Assembly: GCA_946902985.2 (NCBI GenBank) | Contig: OX336397.1 | Coordinates: 184,144,813 to 184,208,812 of the forward strand | DNA: 64,000 nt | DNA from: Meconema thalassinum | Taxonomy: Eukaryota > Arthropoda > Insecta > Orthoptera > Tettigoniidae | Direction: 5' to 3' | Shown: one piece after another, positions 1 to 11,098 of the stretch | How the letters are laid out: every line of letters starts with the position of its first letter | Numbering within the stretch: position 1 is the stretch's first letter | Made by a program: the position numbers and the translations under genes | Notes under the pieces: model-generated | Databases searched by the model: none | What the model was told of the DNA's origin: nothing | What the model saw: only the letters and a program-made list of their open reading frames with translations

Positions 1-92
1 AGAGGAAACGCGTGCACGTCACGTGACGATACAAATCGAGCAGCAGCGTGCATCAATCGTCCAACGCTGCCAGTTGCATTGCAAACAGTGAC

Positions 93-1142
93 ATGGGGGC
101 GTCAAACGAAGAGCAAAGAGGTGTTGTTCGGTTTCTGACAGCGGAAGGAGTAGGGGGAACGGACATTCATCGCCGAATGTCACAAGTGTACGGCGAACAC
201 TGCATGTCCCTTGCAAGGGTCAAGGCGTGGCACAAGCGCATCAGGGAAGGACGGTTGTCGTTAGCCGATTATTTCCGTTCTCGGGCACCCCCCCCCCCCC
301 CCCCTGCATTACCGATGACAACGTCCAGCTGGTTGATGCACTCATTACCCTGGACCGCCGAGTGACAGTGAAAGCCATAACCGCCGTGGTCGGATTGAGC
401 GTCGGAAGTGTGCACACCATCATGAAGGAACGACTGCACTTGCTTGAAGTGTGTGCCCAATGGGTGCCCCACAGTCTTCAACCACACCAGGAAGCATGCC
501 GAATGGCCCACTGTCTTGGTCATCTGCAGCGCTATGTGAGGGGAGGAAATGGGTACCTGGCACGAGTGGTGGTTGGAGATGAGTCATGGTGTCATCACTT
601 CGAACCAGAATCCAAACGACAAAGCCTCTAGTGGAAGCATCCAGGGTCACCGCCACCCAAAAAAGGCTAGGCCACCCTCACGATTGCTGGAAAGGTAATG
701 CTGACGTTCTTCTTTGACCAAGATGGCCCCCTTCTGATACAGTTCATGCCACACGGGACAACAGTGAATGCCCATCGTTACTCGCAAACCTTGACCACCC
801 TTCGCCAAGCGATCAAAACAAAACGACCAGGCAATCTCACCGGTGGGTTCATTCTACTCCACGACCTCATACGGCCAACACAGTCGCGGCACTCCTCCAG
901 AAATTCAAATCGGACGTTCTCGGCCACCCTCCATACAGTCCAGACCACTATCCTTGTGATTACGCCATGTTTGGTTCCTGAAAAGGGCCCTGCGGTGCCA
1001 ACGATTCACCTCGGACGCCGATGTCCAGTTGTACGTGCGGAACTGGTTCACATCGCAACCCAGGAAATTTTATGAGACAGCCATTCTCCACCTCGTGTCA
1101 CAGTGGTACAAGTGCCTCAACAGGCAGGGCCAATACTTCTAA
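93..1142 (+). pseudogene. Mariner-family (GVQW3/SETMAR-like) transposase, broken
   Basis: Translation across three frames gives a mariner-type transposase: an N-terminal helix-turn-helix of the HTH_48 kind (about 100-260), a linker, and a catalytic domain with the first Asp in VVGDESWCHHF (about 570-600), the second in LLHD (about 850-860) and the third in PCDYAMF (about 950-970), the DDD order of mariners. The natural stop is TAA at 1140-1142. Disablements: a frameshift in a ~15-base C run near 288-304, in-frame stops near 630 and 670, and further frame changes just after the second Asp and near 980. It cannot encode active transposase. No terminal inverted repeats were found; the left one may lie outside the window. 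Confidence 0.85.
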
Positions 1143-2039
1143 CATACAGGTACTGGTTTCTGTAATTATGCCTCCTGCTCGTTACTTTTTGAACGCATGT
1201 TATATTACATTACCACCGCAGAGGATGAATTTCAAAACAACCCCATAAATGAAAGTTTGGATACGTTAAAACCCAATCTTTGGGATGTGGACAAGTCCAG
1301 TTGATCCTGTCCACACAAAAGATGTACCAGGTCGAACCATCAACCATTGGCATCCACTTGGGAACAAAATCTCAACGGTTAAGCAATTACTTCACTTTCA
1401 CAAGGATAAAAAGCAAGACTGACAAAGTTTAATTGTAGAGCCTACGTAATTTCTTTAAGAAAATAATGACGTATTGTGACGCCCAATTAACTCGCATACA
1501 CAACAATTGTTAATAGAGGCCCAGAAATTATTTTGGAAATACTGTGTACATAGTGTAATCTAATTGGATTACAAGTACAGGTAGAGAATTTTTAAATACT
1601 ACCTCGGGAGATTAAGCCATTGTGGTGATAAAAGCAAAAGTTCTGAATAAATCGTGCCAGTTAAAATGTGGAATGCTGGAGGGGAAGCATGCAGTGGTAT
1701 GCTGAGAATTGGATAAGTGTGCGCTGTGTAGTGTGGTTCTTAAAGGGTTGCCACCTTCTGTACATTATAACAGACCACACTATATGTACTATGTGCCAGG
1801 TAAATCAATTATCTCTACACAATGGGTGTAGCCCAAAATACTGCTCGCCATAAGGTTTTCAATAGTGAAGAATGATAACACATATATATTCCGACTAGGC
1901 TATTATATAGCGAATTAATTGGTGTCACTTGAACAGATCGCTAGTTACTTGTTGTTCAGTTGCCCATGCTCGTAAGTAGAGGGGTCCTATCTCAGGGCTA
2001 ACTGAATAGGCAACACGTGATACATCCAGGGGCATGGTT
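1143..2039. other. Unassigned intergenic DNA
   Basis: AT-rich sequence without a recognisable gene, RNA or repeat structure. Short ORFs here have no family resemblance that I can see. Confidence 0.5.
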
Positions 2040-2690
2040 ATGTGAACTCCCGAACGAGTTATTGAAGGAAGTCGTGTGAGGGATCGAACGAAAGGGCTCC
2101 ATCCTCTCTACTTGTTGGACAAGTCTATTTTCCCTTCAGATAAAAGCTACCCGCACCCTCGGCGTAATTAACGACTGTTAATGCGCATGCGCGCCCAGGC
2201 TCCTCTATGATGGCGGGGTTTTCAAACTTTATGGTAGATGCTTGCATACCACCTTCTCGACTCCCTACGACCATCCCCCCACTATCCCCACCCCCAGAAT
2301 TCCCTAAAATTCCAAATAGATTTTCCAAGTTTAATTAGATTTAACACATAAGTCCACCATTGCTTCCACTTACGTCCGCATACTTTCGCCGGGCTCATTC
2401 ATGTTGACCTCCCTTTGTCAGCTTCTGTTCTTTTCCAACTTATGCATAGATTTATATATTATTTAATATTTATTTATTATTTTTAAAATATTGAACAACT
2501 ACAAAGTCATCGACCCGAGATTTCCGGAAATAGTGGATATCAATTAAAGGTGGAATCAGAGAAAGGTACGTGAGGGCTTAAACGTAAGGTCTCCATCCCC
2601 CTATCTATTTTCAATAATTGTTTTATTGATGGACCTTACCAAGTGTAGGTGACACCTATCTGCCCCGACAGGATAGCCCGAACGGGTATG
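2040..2690 (+). repeat. Left arm of ~650 bp imperfect inverted repeat
   Basis: The reverse complement of 8300-8970 aligns collinearly with this stretch: the agtcgtgtgaggg...gaaaggg block near 2066, the GAATTCCC block near 2295, ttaattagattt...acacataagtcc near 2332, the block around 2520-2580, and gacaggatag near 2668. A related 'cgtgaggg...ctccatcc' motif occurs twice in each arm, about 500 bp apart. Indels are frequent, so the repeat is old. Confidence 0.75.
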
Positions 2691-3768
2691 TAACATGATT
2701 GATTATTTTTACTTATTGTATAACCCGTTTCTTACGAGTCTGGATTTGTAGGATTTGAGGATTATTTTGTGGATTTTAGGTAATCTGATGAATTTGGAGT
2801 AAATCTGGAATTGTTGGGGAGTTTTAAATTTTGTAGGAGATTTCGGGGAATCTTAGTATTTCTGGAAGGATTTTGGTGGAATTTGGTTACTTTGATGAGT
2901 TCTATAGAATTTCGGTGATATTTGGAAATATGGTCATTTGTTTATTATTTTGGTAAGTTACACGACTCTCGAATGGCATCTGGATTGGAAGAGAAAAGGA
3001 GATGAGGAAGGGAGGTTGACAGAGACGGGCATGGCATAAGTGTAAGTGTAAATGTCGGAAAATCTGGTAAATTTTGGTAAAATCTGATCGGAATTTAAGG
3101 GAATACTGGAGGTATTGCGTAGGTGGGTCCGTCATCTTGGATGCGTCGTGAGAGCACGCTGCCATCGTGGCCGGCGTTGAAAAACCCGGGACCTCGGCCA
3201 TGCTGCCCAGTGTTGTAACACCCACAAACAAATAAATGAAATAATTAAATAATTGTAATAATCAATATATATTACATATTAAATTAATAAAAATTAAATA
3301 ATATATAAATAAATATTTAAAAATAGTAATAATAATAATTATTATTATTTTCATAATATAAATAAAACAATCAATAATCAATAAATAATATTAAACTAAA
3401 TAAATATTAAATAAATAATAAATCAAGAAATGCAAATGAATTAATAATACATATTTCATTTGTCCACTTTACATCGATGACCAAGACCCTCTGACGTCAC
3501 GCAACAGGTTTTGTCTTATTTGAAACGGTAACCTGAGACCTGGCACATGCAATAGCCTGGCTTGTTAATTCTTGACAGGTATATTCTTGTTGAAACGACA
3601 ACGCTACCTTTAGCGAGCCACACATGCCGCTACCCGCATAGCCGCCATGATAATGTGAACCTACACGTTGAATAATAATAATTATAATAATTGGTAATGA
3701 ATGTAAAATAATTATAAATAGTAAAAATAAATAAGTTAGAATTAAATCCTTATTAAATAGTAAATTTA
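2691..3768. other. GT-rich low-complexity block followed by AT-rich DNA
   Basis: From about 2740 to 3100 the plus strand is strongly G/T-biased, with short phrases such as GGATTTTG and GAATTTGG repeated irregularly. From 3230 to 3440 the sequence is mostly A and T with runs of AATAAT/ATAAAT. No gene was seen. Confidence 0.5.
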
Positions 3769-4697
3769 CAGGTGACAAGGCGATTGACAAACTGACAGAG
3801 ATCAGTCAAGAGATCTGGAAAACCGAGAAACTCCCATGTGACTGGACATCAGCCCTAATTTATCCCCTTCACAAGAAAGGTGATAAAGGTGTAGAAAACA
3901 ATTACCGAGGCGTCTTGGTCCTCTCGATATCATACAAACTTCTCTCAAAAGCATTTCAGACCCGAGCAGAAAGTCAACTCGATTCTCACCTGGGAGTATA
4001 TGAAGGAAGCTTTAGAAATGGACGCTCATGTGCCGAGCAAATAATGAACCTTAAATCTATCTTTCATATCTGAAGATTAGGAACAAGAAGTTTGTGGTGA
4101 CCTTCATCGACTTCATTGATCGACATAGACTCCTCAGTTCTCTATTAAATGGGTTTAGATAACAATACGAGGACAATCACTTGACAGGTCGTAACCATCA
4201 CTACCTCCTCAGTGATTTTCAGGGGAGAGATTTCAGACGCCCTCGAAATGAAGACAGCTGTTAAGCAAGGAGATAGACTCTCGCCTCTACTTTTCAACTG
4301 CGCACTAGGAAAGGTCATCCGAAAATGGCGCAAAGAGATGCGTAATGGAGGGGTCGGGAATAGCCTCAGATTAGGCTACAAGATAATGGATCTCACAATT
4401 GACTGCTTAGTTTTTGCAGATGATCTTGCGATCATCTCTTATTCCATAGAAACTGCTACAAAACATAGCAACCAACTCAAAACCCTAGCAGCAAAAAAAG
4501 GCCTCCAGACCTCCTTTGAGAAAACGGAGTTTATAACTAACATCAAGCTGCCCCCTGAGAGTTAATTGTATAGCAGGGAATAATCAAGCGGACACAGACG
4601 TTTAAGTACTTAGGTGAGTGGGTAACACCAAACAATTCTGGGAATGAATCATCCACATCAAGGATCAACAAGGTGGAAATGGCATTCCAACTAACTT
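3769..4697 (+). pseudogene. Older LINE reverse transcriptase, 5' part of an element split by a later insertion
   Basis: Translation shows reverse transcriptase segments: LPCDWTSALIYPLHKKGDK, a degraded 'GRSCAEQI' region, KQGDRLSPLLFNCAL, the catalytic box FADDLAII near 4420-4440, and FKYLGEWVTPNNS near 4600. Stops and frame changes occur near 4070-4210 and at 4563. It is the same family as the minus-strand LINE next to it but more diverged. Alignment stops abruptly at 4695 against that element's poly(A), and the C-terminal part resumes at about 7667, so this is one LINE split by the insertion. No endonuclease domain is present upstream (5' truncated). Confidence 0.85.
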
Positions 4698-4751
4698 TTT
4701 TTTTGAGTCGTTTCGACCATCAATGGACCACGATGTTCTTCACTCATATGA

Positions 4752-5942
4752 TCACTGTAAAGCTTGTTTTCTTGTCTGCCAGTAGATCTTCATTCTTGAC
4801 GAATGTTCAGCTCTCCTTTCTTCCGTCCACTTGCAGTGAGGGCGAGGCATCACCGATGTTAAAGGGTGTAGATTACTGGTTGATTTAACCGCCATTCTGA
4901 ACAGGTTCCTATTCCAAACCAGAGCTTGATTGATTCGAGCTTCTGTTAGGTCCTTTTTAACTTGCATCGACCATTTACTATAGGAATTTTTTTTAGAGAT
5001 TGATGAGTGGATTCGATATGAAAGTCGATGATGCTCCATCCGCTCCAAATGTCCAAAGAATGACATTCTCCTTTTTCTCATCACACTCACCAAATCTTCT
5101 ATATGTTCAAATAATTCATTGTTATGTCTTCTTCTGTAAGTACCATTATCATTAACAGGTCCTAATATTTTCCTTAGAATTTTCCGATCCTTAAGTTCTA
5201 ATTTTCTCAATGGGCCTTTGTTTTTCATCTGTAAGCATTCTGCAGCATACAGTGCTGACGGCCTAATTACTGTATTATAATGACAAAGTTTGACATTCCG
5301 GGACAAGCTTTTACTTTTGTAAATGTTTTTGCAGGTTTGAAAGGCACCTTCCAATTTGTTACATCTGCTCTCAATGGCAGCTATTTCTGAATTATTAGGG
5401 GTAATCCATTCGCCTAGGTATTTAAATTTTCGGACTTTTTTGATTTTTTGCAGACCAATCGTGATGAATTTTGAAGCACCTTTGACATTTGTGATACAAT
5501 TAGTTTTATGGAAGGCCACTTTAAGTCCAGTTTTAGCAGCTATGATTTGTAGTGTATTAAGTTGGTCAGTGGCCTCTTCCATTGAATTAGCGAACAAAGC
5601 AATGTCATCTGCAAAAGCGAGACAGTTTATATTCAGGTCTTCTTTTTTATAACCAATTCGAATACCATAATTATTTGGTAAGATTGTTAACCATTCTCTT
5701 ATAATTTTTTCCAAGACACAGTTGAAGAGCATCGGTGATCCCAGATCACCTTGTCTACAGCCAGTCTTGATTGCGAAGGCTTCGGACAATTCACCACGAA
5801 ATTTGACCTTAGAAATGGTGTTTTCTAAGCTTGCTTTGAGCAAATTAATTGATTTATTGTCTAGGCCAAATTCACGTAAGGTGTTAATTATTGTGTCTCT
5901 ATGAATGCAATCATAAGCGTTTTGAAAGTCCACAAAAATCAC
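4752..5942 (-). pseudogene. LINE reverse transcriptase, C-terminal half
   Basis: Continues the RT with FVDFQNAYDCIHRDTI (first catalytic Asp), KTGCRQGDLGSPMLFN, the AFADDIALFA catalytic box, and FKYLGEWITPNN, then a ~170-residue C-terminal region ending near 4752. Reading is open for 396 codons, so the copy is fairly young, but the upstream frameshifts make the whole protein unproducible. Confidence 0.85.
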
Positions 5943-5954
5943 AACATAAGATTT

Positions 5955-6696
5955 TCATCGTACCGTACAGTAGGAAATTATGGTCTTAACGTTAAGAATT
6001 TGTTCAGGACAGGATCTTGATTTCCTGAACCCAGCTTGATATTCCCCTAACTGACGGTCTAATATCGGTTCTGCTCTGTTCAGAAGAGCCCTTCCAAATA
6101 TTTTGTACGTTACCGATACCAGTGAAATACTTCTATAATTATTTGTGTCGGATTTATCCCCTTTCTTATGTATAGGATGAATGATGGCAGAAGTCCAATC
6201 CTCCGGCAACTTTTCACTATGCCATATTTCTTCAATGGTTTTCTGGAGACAAATGATGGAGTCATTATCTGCATATTTCCATAATTCAGCCACAATACTA
6301 TCCTCCCCAGAGGCTTTATTATTTTTTAGCGCCTTGATGATTTGTGTTATTTCTTCGACGGAGGGTGATGAACTGTCATGGTATGCAACGCTAGGATAGA
6401 AAGCAAGTTGTTCAGTAGGTATGTCCGTGTTCAAAAGGGTTTCAAAATATTCTCCAAAAGCTTTAGCACAGTCTTTATTATTGAGATAAAAGTTTACAAT
6501 CAGATCCTCGGATGTGAAGAGTAGGGGCGACGTATTTGGACAGTTGGTGTTTAAAAGTTTGATAGAAATCCCTTGTTTTGTGCCTTTGAAAATCATCTTC
6601 AATTTGAATAATTTGAGATTTGTGGAAATTTCTTTTTGCCAATTTTAAAATTTTACAAGTTTCTTTCCTGATGCAGAGAAAGTTCTCAAGGTTCAC
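5955..6696 (-). pseudogene. LINE reverse transcriptase, N-terminal half
   Basis: Contains the RT palm/fingers motifs LPEDWTSAIIHPIHKKGDK, NNYRSISLVSVTYKIFGRAL and YQAGFRKSRSCPEQIL. The frame ends at a stop at about 5955, where a small GTACGGTACG-like duplication appears to have caused a frameshift; the next segment continues in another frame (5942-4752). A frame change also separates 6602-6696. Confidence 0.85.
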
Positions 6697-6793
6697 ATCG
6701 TCTTTCTTGTTATTCCACTTGATCCAAGCTTTTCTTCTTTCCTCTATTGCGTGATCACATTGACCGTTCCACCATGGATGCTTGCGCGTTCTA

Positions 6794-7666
6794 TCAAGAG
6801 GAATGGATTCCGAAGCCGCAGTAACAATGGCGTTCCTTAAAGTAAACCATGTTCCATCTTTTGGTTTGTTGTGGACAGTTTCCGCAAAAAGTGTTGTTAT
6901 TTGACTTCAGACCACCAATGTTGTACTTTTGCGTTTTCATTTTCTTTTCAACATTCACTCTATTGTTCCTAAACGGAATACCTTTCATTTTAATAAGGGA
7001 CAGATAATGATCTGAGTCTATATTCGCATTACGCAGGACCTTCACATTTTGGATTTCACGATCTGATTTTTTTGATATTGCCACATGATCCAGTTGAAAT
7101 TCACCCATAAGTGGATTTGGATGTCTCCATGTCTTTGCTTTCCGAGGAAGATGTTTAAACGCAGTAGATTTCAAAGCTAGGTTGTTATTTTTGCAGGTGT
7201 CAATCAGTCGTTCGCCATTTTTGTTTGTTCGTTTATGTGCAGGATAGTTTCCAACTATATTCCTAAACTTTTTCTCTCTTCCTACTTGGGCGTTAAAATC
7301 ACCGAGAAGGATGGTGGTGTGATGCGCTGGAATATTGTCAATCACGTCTTCTAATTGTTCCCATATTATATTAGTTTGCTCTCGGTCTTTCTTGTTTGAC
7401 ACGTTCGTCGGTGCATGAAAATTGACCACGGTGTAGGCTTTATTAAGTGATCTAAATGACAATGTGGATAGTCTTCCATTGAATGATGTAAAATCCAGCA
7501 CTGAATCAACAGCTTTCTTGTGGACTATAAAACCTGTACCAAGATGAGGGATGTTCGGTGTAACTCTTGTGCCAGGTATTCCTTTATAAATTCTGAATCC
7601 TTGACACTCAAAAGCTTCTTCATCACAAAATCGTGTTTCTTGCAATGCAGCGATGACAATGTTATG
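6794..7666 (-). pseudogene. LINE APE-type endonuclease domain, N-terminally truncated
   Basis: An endonuclease/exonuclease/phosphatase-fold domain that would nick target DNA for target-primed reverse transcription. Motifs in order: VIAALQETRF with the metal-binding Glu at the 5' end, a VVNFHAPT strand, GDFNAQVG (about residue 120), a LDHVAIS block (about 190) and SDHYLS (about 215). The first ~25 residues of the fold, including the usual TWN start, are cut off by the 5' truncation, so this copy should be inactive. Downstream (6478-6790) the connection to the RT is frame-broken. Confidence 0.8.
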
Positions 7667-8190
7667 TTATGTTATGTTTCGTCCAGAAATCCTGTACGCA
7701 GGAGAATTCCTTGCATTGAATAGGAAAGGTTTGATTGAATAGATTGAGGTTAAAAAGGACAAATTCTAAGTAAGATACTGGGACCAATCAGGTAAAATGG
7801 AGAGTTCAGGAGGTGGCACAACAACGAACTCTACCTGTGGAAAGGACAACAGACATCATAAAGAATAGGAGGATTGATTTCTATGGCCAAGCACGCATGA
7901 ACTCTCAGAGGCTAACCAACTGCATCCTTTGCCACTTTGTAAACAAGAAGACGAAGGGAATTTGATTCATCGAGATTGAAAGAGATCTTCTAGAAGTAGG
8001 GATCATGTTTGAAGACATCCAGGAACGTGCTCCTCCTCAGATTAAACTTGGAACACATCAGCGATTCTCAGAAAAGTCAAAGCTGAAAGCAGGGAAAGAA
8101 TGGACTGTAGAAAGAAACGAGGCTCACAGAAAATTCATGCGGGAATACTGGGATAGAACTAAAGCTCAGGGACGGAAGCGGTTGAAGTAA
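7667..8190 (+). pseudogene. Older LINE, C-terminal part continued from 4697
   Basis: Reading resumes at RPEILYAGEF (compare RPSALYAAEC in the intact relative), then an ILGP block and WHNNELY near 7825, and ends with the ORF 8005-8190, whose tail (EWTVERNEAHRKFMREYWDR) matches the C-terminal end of the neighbouring minus-strand LINE. Several stops and frame changes are present. Confidence 0.8.
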
Positions 8191-8299
8191 CGTGGTCCGT
8201 AGTCGGCCGAATCGAATAATAGTAATTATAACAATAAATTAATAATCATTAAATATATAAAAATAATAAACACGATCTATCGGTGGCCATCTTGGATCC

Positions 8300-8970
8300 A
8301 ACGCTCGTGCTATCCTGTCATGGACAGCTAGGTTTCATGTAAAATGACTTTGTGGAAACCGCTTCGAACCTCACCTACCCTTGGAAACTTCCATCGTTCA
8401 AAAAAGTATTTAAATTTAAGGTGATGAGTCCTATGGATAGAGGGAGACTAGACCTTTCGTTTTAGCCCTCGTACGACTTTCGCCGATTATCGTTTGGGTG
8501 ATACCGACTAATCTCGGAAAACACAGGATGATGACCTTGTAGTTCATCAATAATCGGCAAATCGATAATCAATTAATAATTATAAATACATAAATATAAA
8601 ATAAGAAGAAAATCGATAAATAAGTTGAAAGGGAACAGAATCTGACCTAAGTTGGTCAACAGAGTTGAGCCTAGCGCAAGTGGTGGTAGCAATTCTGGAC
8701 TTATGTGTAAAATCTAATTAAATATGAAAAACTCTGTTGGAAATTTCTGGGAATTCTGAGGTTGGTTATTGGATTGTAGTAGGAAGTAGGGGAGGAGGTA
8801 TGGAGTCATCTCCCATTTTGGAAGAGCCTCAAGTGGGCATGTCCTTTAAAAATGTCTTGTTTTCCCGGGGCTGTGGATATTTTTTATTATAAGCCGGAAT
8901 ATACAGTATATGTCCTTTAGATTGCGGGGAAGAAGCCCATTTGTTTGAGCCCTCTCACGACTTTCTCTGC
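8300..8970 (-). repeat. Right arm of ~650 bp imperfect inverted repeat
   Basis: Reverse-complement partner of 2040-2690 over its whole length. Together the arms bracket ~5.6 kb containing the two nested LINEs. This could be the TIR pair of an old DNA element or two inverted copies of a dispersed repeat; no transposase is visible between them. Confidence 0.75.
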
Positions 8971-9613
8971 TTTTACTAGCTCGGAAAGGCACACGGTCTT
9001 GCCGCTGGATTGCTGGTTGCCTATTCAAATACCCCGGAGATAGCATACCTCCTTCCCCTCAACTCTCGTACTTTAAGTATAGAGCAGCACCAATTTACTT
9101 ATCCTCTTAATCAAGTCGTTGGAAGATCATGTTGTCTGGTCCAAGCGCTTTTTTCTTGCTATAAAAGGATTGACACGTTCATCCGTACGACATAAAACCA
9201 AAAACACCGACTTACAGTATAAAACAGTATTGTTTGTATAATAAATATCCACTGCACGAACTCCATTCCATTTAAGATTAGATACGAGGTCAGTTCCTAG
9301 TATTTAAGGAAAACTTGCAAATAAATGCAAATTTCTCAAATACCCTTGTTAAGTTATCACTAAATAGATCTCTTGACTTTAATGTAATTATTCCCTTTCC
9401 CTCGATCATCTAACATAGCAAAATTAAATGCCTTTGAGTTAGTCAACATGATTGTTCCGAAATTGTAAAGGGTGTTATTCCCTGAACAAAACTAAATGAG
9501 GCTAAACAAAACCTGGGTGACTACTTCCTATCATCATTATACGCATTAATCTCGGCTCTTATATCTACGTCTGCGAATACAGAAGATTGTGATACGTAAT
9601 TTTTGATCTTATA
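8971..9613. other. Upstream region of the zinc-finger ORF
   Basis: No gene or known repeat seen. If the zinc-finger ORF is a terminal exon, its upstream exons would be expected beyond this stretch or outside the window; no confident promoter could be picked. Confidence 0.4.
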
Positions 9614-11098
9614 ATGGTAGCGCGTAATTTACTAGTTGTAACATTAGAATTTCTTCACAGAAACGACCACAATTCAGAGATCACTTTAACAAGAGATAGA
9701 TTCATAGTCTCACTCAATCAAAATGGTAACAAAATAAAGATGCCATACAAATGCATAACCTGCGGTGCAAACTTTACTAACATAGGAAATTTGAAGAAAC
9801 ACATGTCGTTTCATAGTACTCTTAAACCACATACATGTGGTATATGTGGAGCAAAATTTTCTCAGAGAGTAAGATTGAAGAAACACATGATAATTCATAG
9901 TAGTGAAACGCCTTATTCCTGTGGTACATGTGGAGCAAAGTTTATTCAGAAAGGTTGTTTAGACACACAGCTCATGACTCATAGTGGTCTCAAGCCATAT
10001 TCCTGTGATAATTGTGGAGGAAACTTTACTCGGAAATTTACCCTGATAAATCATATGCTATCGCATAGTGGTGTGAAGCCTTTCTCATGCAGTACATGTG
10101 GAGCAAACTTTAATCGGAAAGATCACATGAGGTCGCACATGATGATTCATACTGGTCTCAGGCCACATTCCTGTGGTACATGCGAAGCAAGCTTTGCTCA
10201 TGCACGTGACCTGAAGAATCACATGATGGTGCATAGTGGTATAAGGCCGTATTCCTGTGATACATGTGGAGGAAAGTTTATTCAGAAACAGAGTTTAAAA
10301 TTACACATGATGATGCACGGTGGTATCAAGCCACATTCCTGTGATACATGTGGAGTTAACTTTACTCGAAAAAATGACTTGAAGAAACACTTGATGTTGC
10401 ATAGTGGTGCAAAGCCTTTTTCCTGTAGTATATGCGTATCAAACTTTTTTTGGAAAGCTGATCTGGATAGGCACATGCTGATTCATACTGATCTGAAGCC
10501 ACATTCCTGTGCTACATGTGGAGCAAAATTTACTAGAAAAGATGACCTGAATAGGCACATGATGATGCATAGTGGTATAAGGCCTTATTCCTGCGATACA
10601 TGCGGAGCAAAGTTTACCTATAAAAGCAATTTAAAGCAACACACGATGATTCATACTGGTGTAAAGCCACATTCCTGTGGTAACTGTGGAGTAAAATTTG
10701 CTTGGAAAGGTCATTTGAGAAAACACATGGTGCTTCATAGTGCTGGCAAATTATCCTCTTGTGATAAATGCGAAGCAAAATGTATTCAGAAACGGCACCT
10801 AAAAAAACACATGATGATCCATAGTGGTTTCGAACCACATACCTGCCATGCATGTGGATCAAACTTTGTTCGGAAAGGTGATCTGAAGCAACACATGATT
10901 ATTCATAGTGGTCTCAAGCCATATTCCTGTGCGTCATGTGGAGCAAACTTTACTCGGAAAAGTGACCTGAACAAACACATCATGATACATAGCGGTGTGA
11001 CGCCACATTCCTGTGATACATGTGGAATGAAGTTTACTCGGAAAGGCAGTTTAAAGGATCACATGAAGATTCATAGTGGTCTCAAGCCACATTCCTAA
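9614..11098 (+). CDS. Poly-C2H2 zinc-finger protein (16 fingers)
   Basis: An uninterrupted 494-codon frame holding 16 tandem C2H2 fingers on an exact 28-residue (84 bp) period, each of the form CxxC-x12-H-x3-H with linkers HSGxKPH/Y instead of the usual TGEKP. The 42 residues before the first finger show no ZAD, KRAB or BTB domain, so a 5' exon may be missing; ATG 9740, just before the first finger, is an alternative start. Finger 3 has lost its first zinc His (Q in its place). Many fingers share the recognition-helix type RK-x-DL, suggesting recent unit duplication. The frame ends at TAA inside a linker (11096-11098), while finger-like sequence continues beyond. The role is presumably nuclear DNA binding; the target is unknown. 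Confidence 0.8.
   Translation: MVARNLLVVTLEFLHRNDHNSEITLTRDRFIVSLNQNGNKIKMPYKCITCGANFTNIGNLKKHMSFHSTLKPHTCGICGAKFSQRVRLKKHMIIHSSETPYSCGTCGAKFIQKGCLDTQLMTHSGLKPYSCDNCGGNFTRKFTLINHMLSHSGVKPFSCSTCGANFNRKDHMRSHMMIHTGLRPHSCGTCEASFAHARDLKNHMMVHSGIRPYSCDTCGGKFIQKQSLKLHMMMHGGIKPHSCDTCGVNFTRKNDLKKHLMLHSGAKPFSCSICVSNFFWKADLDRHMLIHTDLKPHSCATCGAKFTRKDDLNRHMMMHSGIRPYSCDTCGAKFTYKSNLKQHTMIHTGVKPHSCGNCGVKFAWKGHLRKHMVLHSAGKLSSCDKCEAKCIQKRHLKKHMMIHSGFEPHTCHACGSNFVRKGDLKQHMIIHSGLKPYSCASCGANFTRKSDLNKHIMIHSGVTPHSCDTCGMKFTRKGSLKDHMKIHSGLKPHS

Larger units (their letters stand above)
4696..7666 (-). mobile_element. 5'-truncated LINE (endonuclease-RT) inserted into an older relative
   Basis: A minus-strand non-LTR retrotransposon copy. 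Its 3' end is marked by a nine-base poly(A), read as T's at 4696-4704, after a ~45 bp 3' UTR; its 5' end at about 7666 truncates the endonuclease domain. Both ends abut pieces of an older plus-strand LINE of the same family. About 15 codons of the target seem missing at the junction, and a short GTTATG-type repetition sits at the 5' junction, so no clean target-site duplication can be read. The APE-type endonuclease and RT order fits RTE/CR1-like LINEs; clade not determined. Confidence 0.85.

Noticed and set aside
7640..7700. Target-site duplication for the minus-strand LINE
   Set aside because: GTTATG repetition at the 5' junction has no counterpart at the poly(A) side; the junction seems to involve loss of target bases instead.
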